Shown here: positions 46,291 through 57,049 of the stretch, in pieces | How positions within the stretch are numbered: position 1 is the stretch's first letter | Layout of the letters: each line of letters starts with the position of its first letter | Assembly (NCBI GenBank): GCA_023630585.1 | Contig: CM042540.1 | Location: 12,723,074 to 12,787,073 of the forward strand | DNA from: Cranoglanis bouderius | Lineage: Eukaryota > Chordata > Actinopteri > Siluriformes > Cranoglanididae | DNA length: 64,000 nt | Direction of reading: 5' to 3' | Position numbers and translations under genes: made by a program | Notes under the pieces: generated by a model | Seen by the model: only the letters and a program-made list of their open reading frames with translations | Told to the model about the DNA's origin: nothing | The model's database searches: none

Positions 46291-48129
46291 TTGGCTTAAA
46301 TTGCTAACATTAACTGGCTATATTTAACTAAGTTAGCCTGTTTTCTTTGTTAATGCCAGACACGCATTGATTCCAGTAGCTAAAATAAGAGTCAAATGCT
46401 AGTTAATGGTAAATGTTTAACATTATATTTTACATCTAATTAATTCATTATCAAATTACATTAGTCATGCATATGACCAGCAAACCTACAGAGAGTGTTT
46501 GATATTTTCAGGTGAAATGGTGCAGTTGCTTCAAAACAATAAACAGTTTTAGTTTTAAACAGATTGTTTTCATATGAAAACATGACATTTGGCTTAATTT
46601 TATTTACCTTTTAAAAGTGACAACTTTTTTTTTACTTTCACTTAATTTGTCAGTACTATTTCCACTCCCGTATTTCACATTTTGAAGAAGAAAAAAAAGA
46701 AGAAGAAAAAAAACCTCTGCAACAAAGCGATTAGCTAATACAAAAAAACTCTCCAGTGGAGCAGCTCATTGACTTGGGGTCAATCAGAAGAGGTATGAAG
46801 TTATGACAATTACAACAATTACACAAATCCAGTCCAGTGTTCAGAGTTTTAAATCACTGGTCAGATTCCTATTTTTTTTAATCCCACTTCACACGCCAGA
46901 CACCATGTGAGTGTGAATGAACAGGTTTGAGTGTGCTCAACATGAGTATTAGACTATATTAATCAGAATGCAGGCCAGAGGTCTTGTGGAGATTTTTCAA
47001 CTGTGAGAACCATAGCACTAACATTTTTCAAACAATACAGCAAATCTGACTACTACTCCCTAAACCATTGAGGCTTAGAGTTTTTAATTAAGGTCAGATT
47101 TCAAATGTTTTGTGATTACACAAAAGGTTTCTTGGGGCTTTAAACTTACAAGAGGATGAAAGCAGTCTATGACAGCATTATTCATTGCACATTGTGCTTT
47201 ATTTTGATAAGATAGCGTGGATTGAGAACCTGCGACTAGGAGAGAACGACACCCCGCTGTAATTGTGACTAATTGTGTTGTGCGACTCTGTCACTGTACA
47301 TTTAGAAATGCTTTGATATGGTTAAAAAAAAAAGCCCATCAGGCTTTATTAGATATCCAAAAAAGTAAGAACATTTACTTTGTTATCAAACTTCACCCCA
47401 TAAAGCCTATAGTTATTCTGCCCAGGAGTACAGTGATCATAGGGCAGTTAGCATAGCTATTATCAGTAATCTTATAAGTACTCAAGCACACTTAATTGGT
47501 GTGTTTCAATCAGATTAAATAGGCAGCAAGATAAGGACTGACCCACTTGCAAATGCAGTACCTTTAGTTTGGCCAAAGTTGAATGTATCATTGGATTTAT
47601 TCTTCTTTGTCTAGTCAATCCCATAATTCTGTTCACCTCAGCACAGCAAACATAATAGTTTTGCTATGTTATTGCTATGACAGCTAAGTTACTCAGTTTT
47701 TAGTTTAAGAGGTATAACAATGTTCGTAGATTGCCATAGGTCTAGTCAGTGTCATAACACAACCTGACAGCTTAAGCAGCTATCACAAGAGGTTAAATAT
47801 TATTTAGCTTTAGTTAGCCAGCTAGATGTTTTTTCAGCAAACTGTACTCTGGTTGTGTTTTAGTGTACTAAAAGTGACAATGTGGGGTGACTCTGAAGGG
47901 CGTGCCATATTTCCAATGCCTGCTAGTTCCTTTTGGTTAAAATGATGCCTGCCGAAGCTGTGGCTCTCTGAATGGAACACACCCGATATCTCATGATTTG
48001 CTTTCACAGCAAGATTGTCTGGACAACTTTCATTATGCAAACCATGAGAAAAATGCTTTTACTTTAATATTTCATCATATCTATGGTTATCAAGCTATAA
48101 TTTGTATAATGATACTACCATGATTCTAC
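46291..48129. other. AT-rich intergenic DNA
   Basis: No gene recognised. AG-rich and poly-T tracts occur around 46,625-46,715. The frame at 47,265-47,456 (63 codons) has no domain. Confidence 0.5.
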
Positions 48130-48784
48130 TGTGCGAGTTCATGTTAGCATATGTTAAGTAAGGAATAAAACACAGTAAAAGACAGGACTTGCTGTTATAG
48201 GAAAATAACCAACAATTGAAAGATACTGTTACCATGCAGAAGTTGATTTTCTAATAACAGCACATCCAGCGTTTTATCTCATGTTTTATTTAGTGTCAAG
48301 TGTTTTATTCGTCTTATACGACAGCAATTTGCCAGCAATGATCATTTTTTAAAATTTATTAACAGTTTCTGTTCCTGTTATCACTTATATTATAGTAGCT
48401 TTAAACAGTTAATAATACAAAAATGCAGCTTACAGAGAAACTTCAAAGCTCTCTGTCCTGAAGAACTTACTGAAAAAGTGCAGATACCTGGGACTATTTC
48501 CATAAATTTTGATGTCTTTTTATGGACAGTTTCACTATATCAATGATAATATATACAGTGGGGGGAAAAAAGTATTTGATCCCCTGATGATTTTGTACGT
48601 TTGCCCACTGACAAAGAAATGATCAGTCTATAATTTTAATGGTAGGTGTATTTTAACAGTGAGAGACAGAATAACAACCAAAAAATCCAGAAAAACGCAT
48701 TTCAAAAAAGTTATAAATTGATTTGCATTTTAATGAGGGAAATAAGTATTTGACCCCCGATCAATCAGCAAGATTTCTGGCTCC

Positions 48785-48881
48785 CAGGTGTCTTTTATAC
48801 AGGTAACGAGCTGAGATCAGGAGCACTCTCTTAAAGGGAGTGCTCCTAATCTCAGTTTGTTACCTGTATAAAAGACACCTG
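48785..48881. repeat. Internal palindrome of the Tc1 element
   Basis: CAGGTGTCTTTTATACAGGT... is mirrored by ...ACCTGTATAAAAGACACCTG around a short centre near 48,833. Arms of about 47 bp pair with few mismatches. The arms contain TATAAAAG, so each could act as a TATA box facing outwards or toward the transposase start at 48,924. Confidence 0.85.
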
Positions 48882-48923
48882 TCCACAGAAGCAATCAATC
48901 AATCAGATTCCAAACTCTCCACC

Positions 48924-49576
48924 ATGGCCAAGACCAAAGAGCTGTCCAATGATGTCAGGGACAATATTGCAGACCTACACAAGGCTGGAATGGGCTACAA
49001 GACCATCGCCAAGCAGCTTGGTTAGAAGGTGACAACAGTTGGTGCGATTATTCGCAAATGGAAGAAACTGTCAGTCTCCCTCGGTCTGGGGCTCCATGCA
49101 AGATCTCACCTCGTGGAGTTTCAGTGATCATGAGAACGGTGAGGAATCAGCCCAGAACTACACGGGAGGATCTTGTTAATGATCTCAAGGCAGCTGGGAC
49201 CATAGTCACCAAGAAAACAATTGGTAACACACTACGCCGTGAAGGCCTGAAATCCTGCAGCACCCGCAAGGTCCCCCTGCTCAAGAAAGCCCATGTACAG
49301 GCCCGTCTGAAGTTTGCCAGTGATCATCTGAATGATTCAGAGGAGAACTGGGTGAAAGTGTTGTGGTCAGATGAGACTAAAATCGAGCTCTTTGGCATCA
49401 ACTCAACTCGCCGTGTTTGGAGGAGGAGGAATGCTGCCTATGACCCCAAGAACACCATCCCCACCGTCAAACATGGAGGTGGGAACATAATGCTTTGGGG
49501 CTGTTTTTCTGCTAAGGGGACAGGACAACTGCACCGCATCAAAGGGACGATGGACGGGGCCATCGTGAAGGGGTGA
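48924..49576 (+). pseudogene. Tc1-like transposase pseudogene, C-terminal third deleted
   Basis: The start ATG at 48,924 sits in CCACCATGG, a perfect Kozak context. The first helix-turn-helix is intact (MAKTKELSNDVRDNIADLHK, then GMGYKTIAKQLG), followed by TAG at 49,023-49,025. After a small deletion the frame shifts to SLPRSGAPCKISPRG (from 49,073), then RNQPRTTREDLVNDL, KVPLLKKAHVQARLKFASDH, VLWSDETKIELFGINSTRR (first catalytic Asp present) and VKHGGGNIMLWGCFSAKGTG, ending DGAIVKG at 49,576. The FQHDNDPKH block and the PDLNPIE block with the other two acidic residues are gone; the deletion joins the right inverted repeat. Two frame breaks and the lost domain make it inactive. The remaining residues are unusually well kept, which fits a recent loss. 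Confidence 0.92.
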
Positions 49577-50065
49577 AGGGGTCAAATACTTATTTCCCTC
49601 ATTAAAATGCAAATCAATTTATAACTTTTTTGAAATGCGTTTTTCTGGATTTTTTTGTTGTTATTCTGTCTCTCATTGTTAAAATACACCTACCATTAAA
49701 ATTATAGACTGATCATTTCTTTGTCAGTGGGCAAACATACAAAATCAGCAGGGGATCAAATACTTTTTTCCCTCACTGTATATATTTATTAAATAACAGC
49801 ATGTTTTAAGATCAGTTTATTATAAGACATTTGTTTATTATATTTTTTGTTTCTTATTAACTTACAAGTCCTTGTGAATTAGCCATTATAAACAATAGAA
49901 ACAATATTGTATTAACGGTAACATGTTAACATAATAACATATTAGAATGCACACATTAATGCAAACCAGTGATTTGAATTACAGCCAGCACTCCTGTCTG
50001 AGCTGCTTTTATAAAAAGTAATCAACATCTTCTAACCAACTGGATTTAAGAATTCAACGGTGGTA

Positions 50066-50262
50066 TAAACCATAATAATATCATGAATTTACTGTTGTGC
50101 TTTATGATAACTTGCTTATTATATATTTGCATTTTATACTGCCATGGTTTTACTATGGAATGGTAACAATGGTTGTTATACCATGACATTACAATAGTTT
50201 TATTATGGTACTTATTTTATCTGTTATGGTATTCTTATGACATTACCATAGGTGGCTATACA
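50066..50262. repeat. Unclassified repeat with TGGTA/TACCA words
   Basis: Many short inverted and direct words (TGGTATAAACC, CCATGGTTTTACTATGG, GGTTGTTATACCATGAC, TTATGGTA, ATTACCATAGG) recur over about 200 bp. The words look like a decayed fish MITE of the 'CCATGGT' kind. Boundaries are unclear. Confidence 0.4.
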
Positions 50263-50312
50263 GTTGAAAGTCATGGACTGATATTAGGATGATAGATAAT
50301 ATGGAAGAAATA

Positions 50313-50361
50313 GTTTTTTGTTTTTTTGTTTTTTGTTTTTTTGTTTTTTGTTTTTTTGTTT
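50313..50361. repeat. (GTTTTTT)n minisatellite
   Basis: Units of GTTTTTT or GTTTTTTT repeat about six times over 49 bp. Confidence 0.9.
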
Positions 50362-50499
50362 CAATATGTTTTTCCCCCTTTTTACTCCACCAAAATGTAT
50401 GATTTATTTTTATTATGGTTTGTAGGCATAAAATACACATTTAAACCAGTTACGATCTTCAGTCTGCTGTTGGAAGACTGATGGAATAAAGGAAAAGAA

Positions 50500-50780
50500 T
50501 TTGCAATTATTCTGTGCTCTGTAAAAGACAAGGAATGGAAAGAGTCAGTCACTGTGAGAGAGTGAACAGGTGCAATAGTACGAGTGAAAAAGAAGAAGGA
50601 GAGGGAAGAAAGGGTCAGAAAAAAAAAGCTAGATAGATGCCATGCTAGTATGGAGAGAGATGAGAAGAGGGAAGAGGGTCAGATGAAGAAACAGAAATAG
50701 AGGTAGAGAGAAGAAAGGTGGAGGTGAAGAGTATGTGAGAGAGTGGGAGAAAGGGAGCGATAGAGTGAGGAGGAGAAAAG

Positions 50781-50815
<35 letters not shown>

Positions 50816-51110
50816 TAATAGCAGGCAGAGGGCTCAGGGCTGATAGAAATGCAGAGCGCGTCTGGAGCCTGGCGTTCGGTGATGGGCTGGAGCTCAGATC
50901 TGGCGCACGCTATAAAAGAGCTCATTGAAAATAATTCAGAGTGACGGCTGTGCAGGCCCAGAAACAGGAGGCAGAGAGAGAGAGAAAGGGGGAGAGAGAG
51001 AGAATGGACTAGAGTGATCAGGCTGAGCAGAGAGAGATGGAAGTATGGGAGCAGAGGAGGGGAGGGTTGGTTTGTGGAAAAGATAAGCTGAGCAGGAGGG
51101 GAGGTACAGT
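50500..51110 (+). repeat. Strand-biased purine-rich tract with (AG)n
   Basis: The plus strand is mostly A and G for about 0.6 kb, with an (AG)n core at 50,784-50,813 and GAGAGAGAGAGAAAGGGGG near 50,974. A GC-richer part (50,850-50,960) has GCTATAAAAGAGCTC (50,909-50,923). Minus-strand frames of 60-112 codons are Ser/Leu-rich and repeat-driven. Confidence 0.6.
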
Positions 51111-51524
51111 GTGGACATGGTTTATAATGCACAACTGAGAGGACACATGACAATGATAAGGAATAAGTAAGTAATGTAAAGGGAAAGTAAACAAAAACAC
51201 AGAAAAGTAGAAAAAACTGTACTGAAGGACTGTACAGTGGTGACCGTACAATCTACCGCATAACTAAACTATAAGAAGAGGCTAATTAGATGCAATCCTA
51301 AAGTCAGCAAGTCAAACAATGAAACAAAACAATACCTTAGCCACTGAAAATATCTTGAATATATGCAAATGTATCATTACGAGATTATTCTACAACAAAT
51401 ATAAGAGTGTTAAACCTATTTCTTGGCCTTTTTGTACAGATTAATTTTGAAATATCTTATTCTATGCGCAGATGGTAAAAATAAAATAAGTCAAATTATC
51501 TGCCACTTCCAAGTTTGGAAAATG
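51111..51524. other. Intergenic DNA
   Basis: Nothing recognised. Confidence 0.5.
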
Positions 51525-52045
51525 ACCAGGTGATGTTTTTCAATCTTGCCCAAAAACTGTAGCCTCATATTCCTGTTCTTGGCTGACAGGAGGAGAAGCT
51601 GATGTGATCTGCCGCTGTTGTAGCCCATCCACCTCAAGGTTCAGCATGTTGTGCATTCTGAGATGCTTTTCTGTCCACCATGGTTGCAAAGAGTGGTTAA
51701 CCTGAATTACCATAGCCTTCCTGTCAGCTCAAACCAATCTGGCCACTCTCATTCTCTGCACTGACAAATTGCCGATTGCTGAATGTTTTTTGTTTTTCGC
51801 ACAATTCTGTAATAAATCCCAGGAGATCAACAGTTCCGCAAATACTCTAACCACCCTGCCTTGCACCAGCACCCATGTCATGGTCCAAGTCACTAAGATC
51901 ACATTTTAGTGCTTGATGTGAACATTACCTGAAGCTCTTGATCTGTACCTGCATCATTTTATGCATTGCGCTGCTGCTGCTGCTGCATGATTGGTTGATT
52001 GGATAACTGCATGAATGAGCAGGGGCACTGCTCACAACACTTTTT
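51525..52045 (-). mobile_element. Tc1-like transposon fragment, transposase N-terminal half
   Basis: On the minus strand the sequence follows a fish Tc1 transposase whose start lies near 51,905 (CTTGGACCATGACATGGGTG region). Traces of the helix-turn-helix (EQKTFSNRQF-like and RVARLV-like blocks), LNLEVDGLQQR-like and LLLSAKNRN-like blocks follow in broken frames down to 51,525, ending just where the first catalytic-Asp block would start. The right flank to 52,045 (ATTGGTTGATTGGATAACTG) is the family's 5' untranslated region. The C-terminal half and both outer repeats are missing. Confidence 0.75.
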
Positions 52046-52117
52046 ATTTATTTTTTGCAGTAAACAAAAATAACAGCACATTATTTTCCCCTAACATGAC
52101 AGTTTCATGAGTGAAAC
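52046..52117. other. Intergenic DNA
   Basis: Nothing recognised. Confidence 0.5.
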
Positions 52118-53112
52118 CAAGGCCGGATTATCCATATATGGAATTAGGGCACCAGCCAATGGGGGGCACCAAATGATTAAGATAATGACAAGACCTGTAA
52201 AATATTTGTCATATGTCCTATATATATATTATTTACTGGAAGAGATGCAAACAGATACAAAATTAACTGTTTATATACAGAGAGAGAATATAAAAATATA
52301 TTAATATAGTCGAGTCCAGAAAAAATATCAGACAAATTCAAAATGCATAGGCATCAGCTAAGCGGTTTTGTGAAATCACGGCACATAGCCACCATTCCCA
52401 ATGTACCCGCAATCAGTTTTTTTCTTCAGATTTAGAAAACTTTGAGGATTTAATTAACGACTTTGCATGCACAAGGTCAAGAAAGATGATGTTCTGCTAA
52501 AGGTAAGGCTTATTTACCATTATTTCTGGGCAAATATGTGATGCTGTTGTCGAACTGGTACTTGTGGAAATGGTTTCTCTTTTAACTGGTTGCTCAGTTA
52601 GTGATGCTTGTAAAGTCAGTGTATGTTTCGCTGTTGTGTTGTGTTTCACTGCTGAGTGTCTCTGTGGTGCTGAATTCAGCTGTTGATAGGCTGTGTGCAA
52701 CAGTCTTTCTTGGACTTAGTTTATTTGGTACATGAGTATAATCAATTTTTAGACATACTTTAATGGTTTTGCATGTGGTCCTAATACAGGCCATTTATGA
52801 TGGAAATAATGATATTTAGCATGACATGTTGCATTGGCATGTGAGTTGCATTCAGATTTGAGCATCAGTAAGAGCTAGAATGGCATTTGTAGGCCCATGT
52901 CTATGTATGGTGTCAGGTTTTTTAGTTGGGTCTTACTTTCTGTAGTATGTGTAGTGGGCCTGTACTTTAGCTATAAGTTCATGTCTTGACCTTATTTACT
53001 ATGGTCTTTATAGCCATAGTAAATTTAACTTTTTACGTGTAAAGTGGGAGGACGGGGGGCACTTCAAGTGTGGTCACCCTATGGCACCACACTGTGTTAA
53101 CCCGGGCCTGAG
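52118..53112. mobile_element. Possible non-autonomous DNA transposon with imperfect inverted ends
   Basis: Left CCAAGGCCGGATTATCCAT (52,118-52,136) and, inverted, right TTAACCCGGGCCTGAG (53,097-53,112) share CAGGCC.G..TTA.C.CA after alignment. Inside each end lies a GGGCACC / GGTGCC-like word (left GCACCAGCCAATGGGGGGCAC at 52,150, right GGTCACCCTATGGCACC at 53,074). The 1-kb interior has no coding frame. An hAT-like or retro-derived element would both be compatible. The match of the ends is weak, so treat this as a lead. Confidence 0.3.
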
Positions 53113-53394
53113 GGTGAAACAGACTCAGCATTTTTGCTCGATAGTAGCTGTGCTTGGTGGGTTTGAGGGTTTAAATATTGTTTTTACTCTCACCTATGCT
53201 TGTATGGCGATGTAGCCAAAATTCAGAAGTTTAGAGGCATGGAAATGCTGTTTAATTTTGATAGAATATACAGTAGAAAAACAACTGTTTTGCCTGATTT
53301 GTTTGTATCCAGTGATTGATTTTGACAAATCATGCACAGTATAACCAGAAACATAAACAAACTAGATTTTTAAAAAATGTACATTTAACCTTTT

Positions 53395-53712
53395 TCAGGT
53401 TGTCTTTAAATATGTCTGAGATGTGATATCAGGGTGAGACATTAAACCGAGGTCCTGACTCGCCCCATTGGCCCTTATCTATCATGGCCCCCTAATAGTC
53501 TCCATCCCTGAATTGGCTATATCACTCTCCTCTCCTCGCCACCAATAGCTGGTGTGTGGTGGGCGTTCTGGCGCGCTGTGGCTGCCGACATATCATCCAG
53601 GTGGATGCTACACACTGGTGGTGGTTGAGGAGATTTCCCCCCATACTATGTAAAGCGCTTTGAGTGTCTAGAAAAGCGCTATATAAATGTAACGAATTAT
53701 TATTATTGAATC
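53395..53712 (+). mobile_element. L2-type LINE/SINE fragment with hairpin tail
   Basis: A block with GTGTGGTGGGCGTTCTGGCG (53,556-53,575), CATCATCCAGGTGGATGCT and ACTGGTGGTGGTTGAGGAGA is followed by the classic tail AAAGCGCTTTGAGTGTCTAG / AAAAGCGCTATATAAATG (53,652-53,690), then AATT(ATT)n to 53,706. The tail hairpin is the reverse-transcriptase recognition end shared by L2-like LINEs and partner SINEs. The frame on the minus strand is a shadow. Confidence 0.75.
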
Positions 53713-54259
53713 TCACCTTGATATTATATTTTCCACATGCAATTTGGGGGATGGAAAAATTTTATTCTCTGACACATTTTTTCTCCAACCCCCTCTGTCA
53801 TTACAATGAGAAAATCATTTTTTGCATTTCTGCACTTTTTGCATTTCTCAGAGCAGCAGTGCAGTCCCCATGTCAGTGCTGTTTTCCAGAGCATTCAGCC
53901 ATTAACACACAGATCTAAGACAGCCATCCATGAGAGGGAGTGGCTCCCTGCTTCACCCAGCCCCACTATATTAATGTCAACTTGTGGACCTCTATTAAAC
54001 TGTGCAAAGCTCATTCCAGCCACAGAGATGTCGTTTACACTAGCGCTGGTGCTTAAGCACACAGCAGAGCCACTGAGAGGCATTCGAGGGGTAATGGAGC
54101 TTGCACGGGTGCCAGAGAAGAGCTAGGGGTTTCCAAAACGACAGCATCCAGCTGAGCTCCCCATGCCAAGCTTAAAACCACAAAAAACGCACACATTTTT
54201 TGTTCCCAAACTATGTGTTGAGGAGTTTTGCAATAGCGTATATGCATAATTTGTCCACT
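53713..54259. other. Intergenic DNA
   Basis: No gene recognised. Overlapping frames (84 and 106 codons at 53,664-54,126) lack a domain. Confidence 0.45.
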
Positions 54260-54990
54260 GGCTAGCACATGAGACTTATATCTACACTTTGTAGTGCTTC
54301 TGCAAAGGTCGACTTTGAAGACATGGAGCCATTTACGTCCCCTTCAGAAGGTCCAGAGTAGTCTGAATTCACCGAACACTGAGTTCAGAGCACCGTGATG
54401 AGATATCGAACCACCCTGTGCAGTCCATCACACGATGATTTATAGGTGATCCACTCTATAAGCACTGGAACGGTGGGCTCCTATTTCACAGAGGGACGGT
54501 GGAGAAAAAATTCATCCACATTTCTCAAAGTTTTAGCCCAACTTTGAGTTTAAATAGTGGAATTGAATTAACCAACACGGCAAATCAAATCAGCAAGCCG
54601 TATTGCGAGAGTCTGTGAACAACAGAGCCTTGTTTTTTTCTGCTATCTCCAACTTGAATCAAATCTAATCAAAAATGTCTGATTCTCAATCGCTGATCAA
54701 TTTAACATGCCTCTGGACATCGTGGTCAACGTCTATAAAGTCATTTTCTGGCATATTAATGTTTACATCCAATCAGCAGAATGCGGGGCGGTCTAATTAA
54801 GTCAATCAGATGCCGGGATGTGCAGAAAATGAGAACTTCACCTGGAGACCACAGACAATTGATCACTTCAGACCCTCTTCACTCAATTGTTTCTTGACAG
54901 CACTTCAGAGCCAGTGAATTAGCACAGCTACATATGGTGATTAAAAAGCCATTTCTCCCATCAAAAAGAGCAGCTACCTAATTGTGGGCA
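54260..54990. promoter_or_regulatory. Candidate conserved non-coding element, TALE-site rich
   Basis: Repeat-free, with many AATCA/TGATT words typical of PBX/TALE-type sites: CAAATCAAATCAGC (54,582-54,595), TGAATCAAATCTAATC (54,655-54,670), CTGATTCTCAATCGCTGATC (54,679-54,698), CCAATCAGC (54,770-54,778), GTCAATCAGATG (54,801-54,812), and a homeodomain-type TCTAATTAAG (54,792-54,801). No long open frame. One of the better regulatory candidates in the window, by inference. Confidence 0.38.
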
Positions 54991-55338
54991 AATGGAAGAG
55001 GTCTACACTAATGGTTACATTGCATGCTGCATCACTGCACCATTTTAACCAATTTGTAAAAACATGAAGGTATCAGTACCATAAAAGAGTAAAAAGAGAT
55101 TTTTTTTCACAATTATAAACTGTATTAAAAAGGTTTGTTGTAATATCAGTCTAACCAGTTTTCGACATTTTTCCTTATTTATTTTATTTGTGTGGTTTGT
55201 GCTTTCTTCGTGCATGCAATTATTTTCCCCAACCTTTTCTTCTGTGCTTGGTTTTCACAATGCCTATTCTATAGAAGAAGATGGAGCCTGGCTGAGACAT
55301 TCTGTGACTCCAAGGCACAGAAAAGTCCAAACACAATG
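54991..55338. other. Intergenic DNA
   Basis: Nothing recognised. Confidence 0.5.
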
Positions 55339-55353
55339 CACACACACACACAC

Positions 55354-55427
<74 letters not shown>
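55339..55427. repeat. (AC)n microsatellite
   Basis: AC tract of 89 bp with one AA interruption near 55,354. Frames of His/Thr or Cys/Val in all directions are its translation. Confidence 0.98.
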
Positions 55428-55432
<5 letters not shown>

Positions 55433-55599
55433 CAGCCTGGCTGTTATCTGCCTCGGTCTCTGTACACCACCTTCCTCATTCTCTCCCTTTCTCACTCTTT
55501 TGCCAAACTAGCCTTGCTCCTTGCTTCCATCGCCCTATGAAAAATCAGCAAATAAAAAGTTACATTAACCCCAGGCTGACCTTTCCCACGTAATACACT

Positions 55600-55990
55600 G
55601 CAGCATGATGGGGTGGTGGGGGAGCTTCATCGAAAAGCTGTCACTCTCCAACATCCCAAGCACTGCCTGGGGAACATTTACCGGATAATTAATATATTAA
55701 ATGCATGAAAAATAGTTACACAGGGGCCTCTCGTCAGCTCTTCCCCAGCACGAGGGGAAGAGGGATACAGCCTGTGAACCATCAATATACAAGCATCCCC
55801 TTTCAATGGGCCATCATAAAAACTGCTCATAATTTTATGGCTTCATTCACAGCCCTCGCTGTAAAGGAAGGCCATATTTCCTCGTAATTCACTGGCTCTC
55901 TCTTGGCTTTTATGATTTGGCGGTTTTAAGCTGCCGCCCGCCGCAATTATAAGGTGGTCCTCACTTTTGTGTGAAGGACATGCAGGGGTC
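55600..55990. promoter_or_regulatory. Candidate conserved non-coding block
   Basis: Balanced, repeat-free sequence with CCGGATAATTAATATATT (55,681-55,698), TCATAATTTTATGG (55,827-55,840), TCGTAATTCAC (55,882-55,892) and GCCGCCCGCCGCAATTATAA (55,932-55,951), where a CpG-rich word meets a homeodomain-like site. Regulatory role is inference. Confidence 0.3.
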
Positions 55991-56050
55991 AGTGACCAGC
56001 ACCATGACTAAACAGGACAGGAGGGCAAAAACTAGGCTTAAAAAAACTGC

Positions 56051-56087
56051 AATAAATAAATAAATAAATAAATAAATAAAAATAAAA
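56051..56087. repeat. (AAAT)n microsatellite
   Basis: AAAT units over 37 bp. Confidence 0.95.
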
Positions 56088-57049
56088 AAAACCTTTTGTA
56101 GAATTACATATAGCCCTCCATATTTCTGTAAAATAAAGGAAGAGAAAAATGCACTCCTGCTCTGACCAAGCAGGGTATTGTACTCTATAACAAATAGTAG
56201 ATGCCAATACATCTAAAACAAAATATATCAATTCTAAAGGGAACAAAAGCAGGATGGAGGAACTACTCCCTATCAGGAAACGGTGAGTATAAGTGCATGG
56301 ATAGTTCTTATTTGGATTTGTAGATGAAGCATGACGTCTGGTGTACCTGTTCTTACTCACCAGCCATGCCTGAGTTAGATTTCCTTTGTCTGAGGCAAAA
56401 AGTCCATCTGATTTCTGAAATGAAAATAAGCATTGCTTATTATGTTGTTGTTGTTTTTTTAATGAAAACAAAAATCAAGTATACTAGCAGCGTTCCTCCT
56501 GTAGTCTATAATTAAACTGCTCTCAGCTATTTTCATGGAACATTACCTTGAGTCATGTGATTATTATTATCGTCACCCAGACACACAAACCCAGACGAAC
56601 AAACACACGGACATACGTGCAGACAGACATGCACTCATGAACATAATAAAAAGACAAAAGGTGTGTGCAAACTCTCCGTCTTCCTCAACCAGAGCAAACA
56701 TGCTCACGTAAGACAAATGGCTTTGCACTGAAATGAGAAATGGGACTGCACTGCACGGAGCAGCTGCTATAAGCACTGAAAAAAAAAAAAAAACAGTGAA
56801 CGCTGGAGTCTTACGGAAATATTTATTATGAGTGAATATCAACACTACGGTTAACACACTGCACAAAAAAAAAAAAAAAAAAACACTTATTTTTAAGGAA
56901 TGGAGGGGAAACAGCATCTCTTTAGGAATGCATAAAAACATACACTTATTCTCTTTAAGGATGCCATAAATAAATAAATAAATAAACAGAGCCCCTCACA
57001 ATGCCCTTTCACTCATACAAAATCTTGTCTGTGCCTATCCATTATCAAG
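56088..57049. other. Intergenic DNA
   Basis: No gene recognised. Two poly-A tracts (56,778-56,793 and 56,865-56,882) and a short (AAAT)n (56,967-56,986). Minus frames of 122 and 160 codons run through poly-T-derived Phe runs and have no domain. Confidence 0.45.

Larger units (their letters stand above)
48556..49778 (+). mobile_element. Tc1-like transposon, internally deleted, with near-identical ends
   Basis: Inverted repeats of about 201 bp (48,556-48,757 and 49,578-49,778) differ at only a few positions: CAGTGGGGGGAAAAAAGTAT at the left, ATACTTTTTTCCCTCACTG at the right. TA flanks both sides (48,554-48,555; 49,779-49,780). A large internal palindrome lies at 48,785-48,881. The transposase gene ends abruptly against the right repeat. 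Length is 1,223 bp against about 1.6 kb expected. The similarity of the ends suggests a young insertion that could still be moved by a transposase supplied in trans. Confidence 0.93.
48130..50065 (-). mobile_element. Palindromic MITE-like repeat, copy B, interrupted by a Tc1 element
   Basis: On the minus strand, the right part (49,895-50,065) begins GTTGAATTCTTAAATCCAGT, then TTAGAAGATGTTGATTAC, AGCAGCTCAGAC, CAAATCACTGG and TTATTATGTTAAC-type words, as copies A and C begin. The left part (48,130-48,553) holds the end palindrome (CTGTTATAGGAAAATAACCAAC from 48,192; GTTGATTTTCTAATAACAG to 48,260) and GGAATAAAACAC (48,162-48,173). The 48,556-49,778 Tc1 element separates them; without it the copy is about 0.7 kb, like copy A. 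Confidence 0.6.

Noticed and set aside
55989..56471. 160-codon minus-strand frame with hydrophobic stretch
   Set aside because: The hydrophobic part (YLFIYLFIY) is the translation of the (AAAT)n tract; no signal peptide or domain is convincing.
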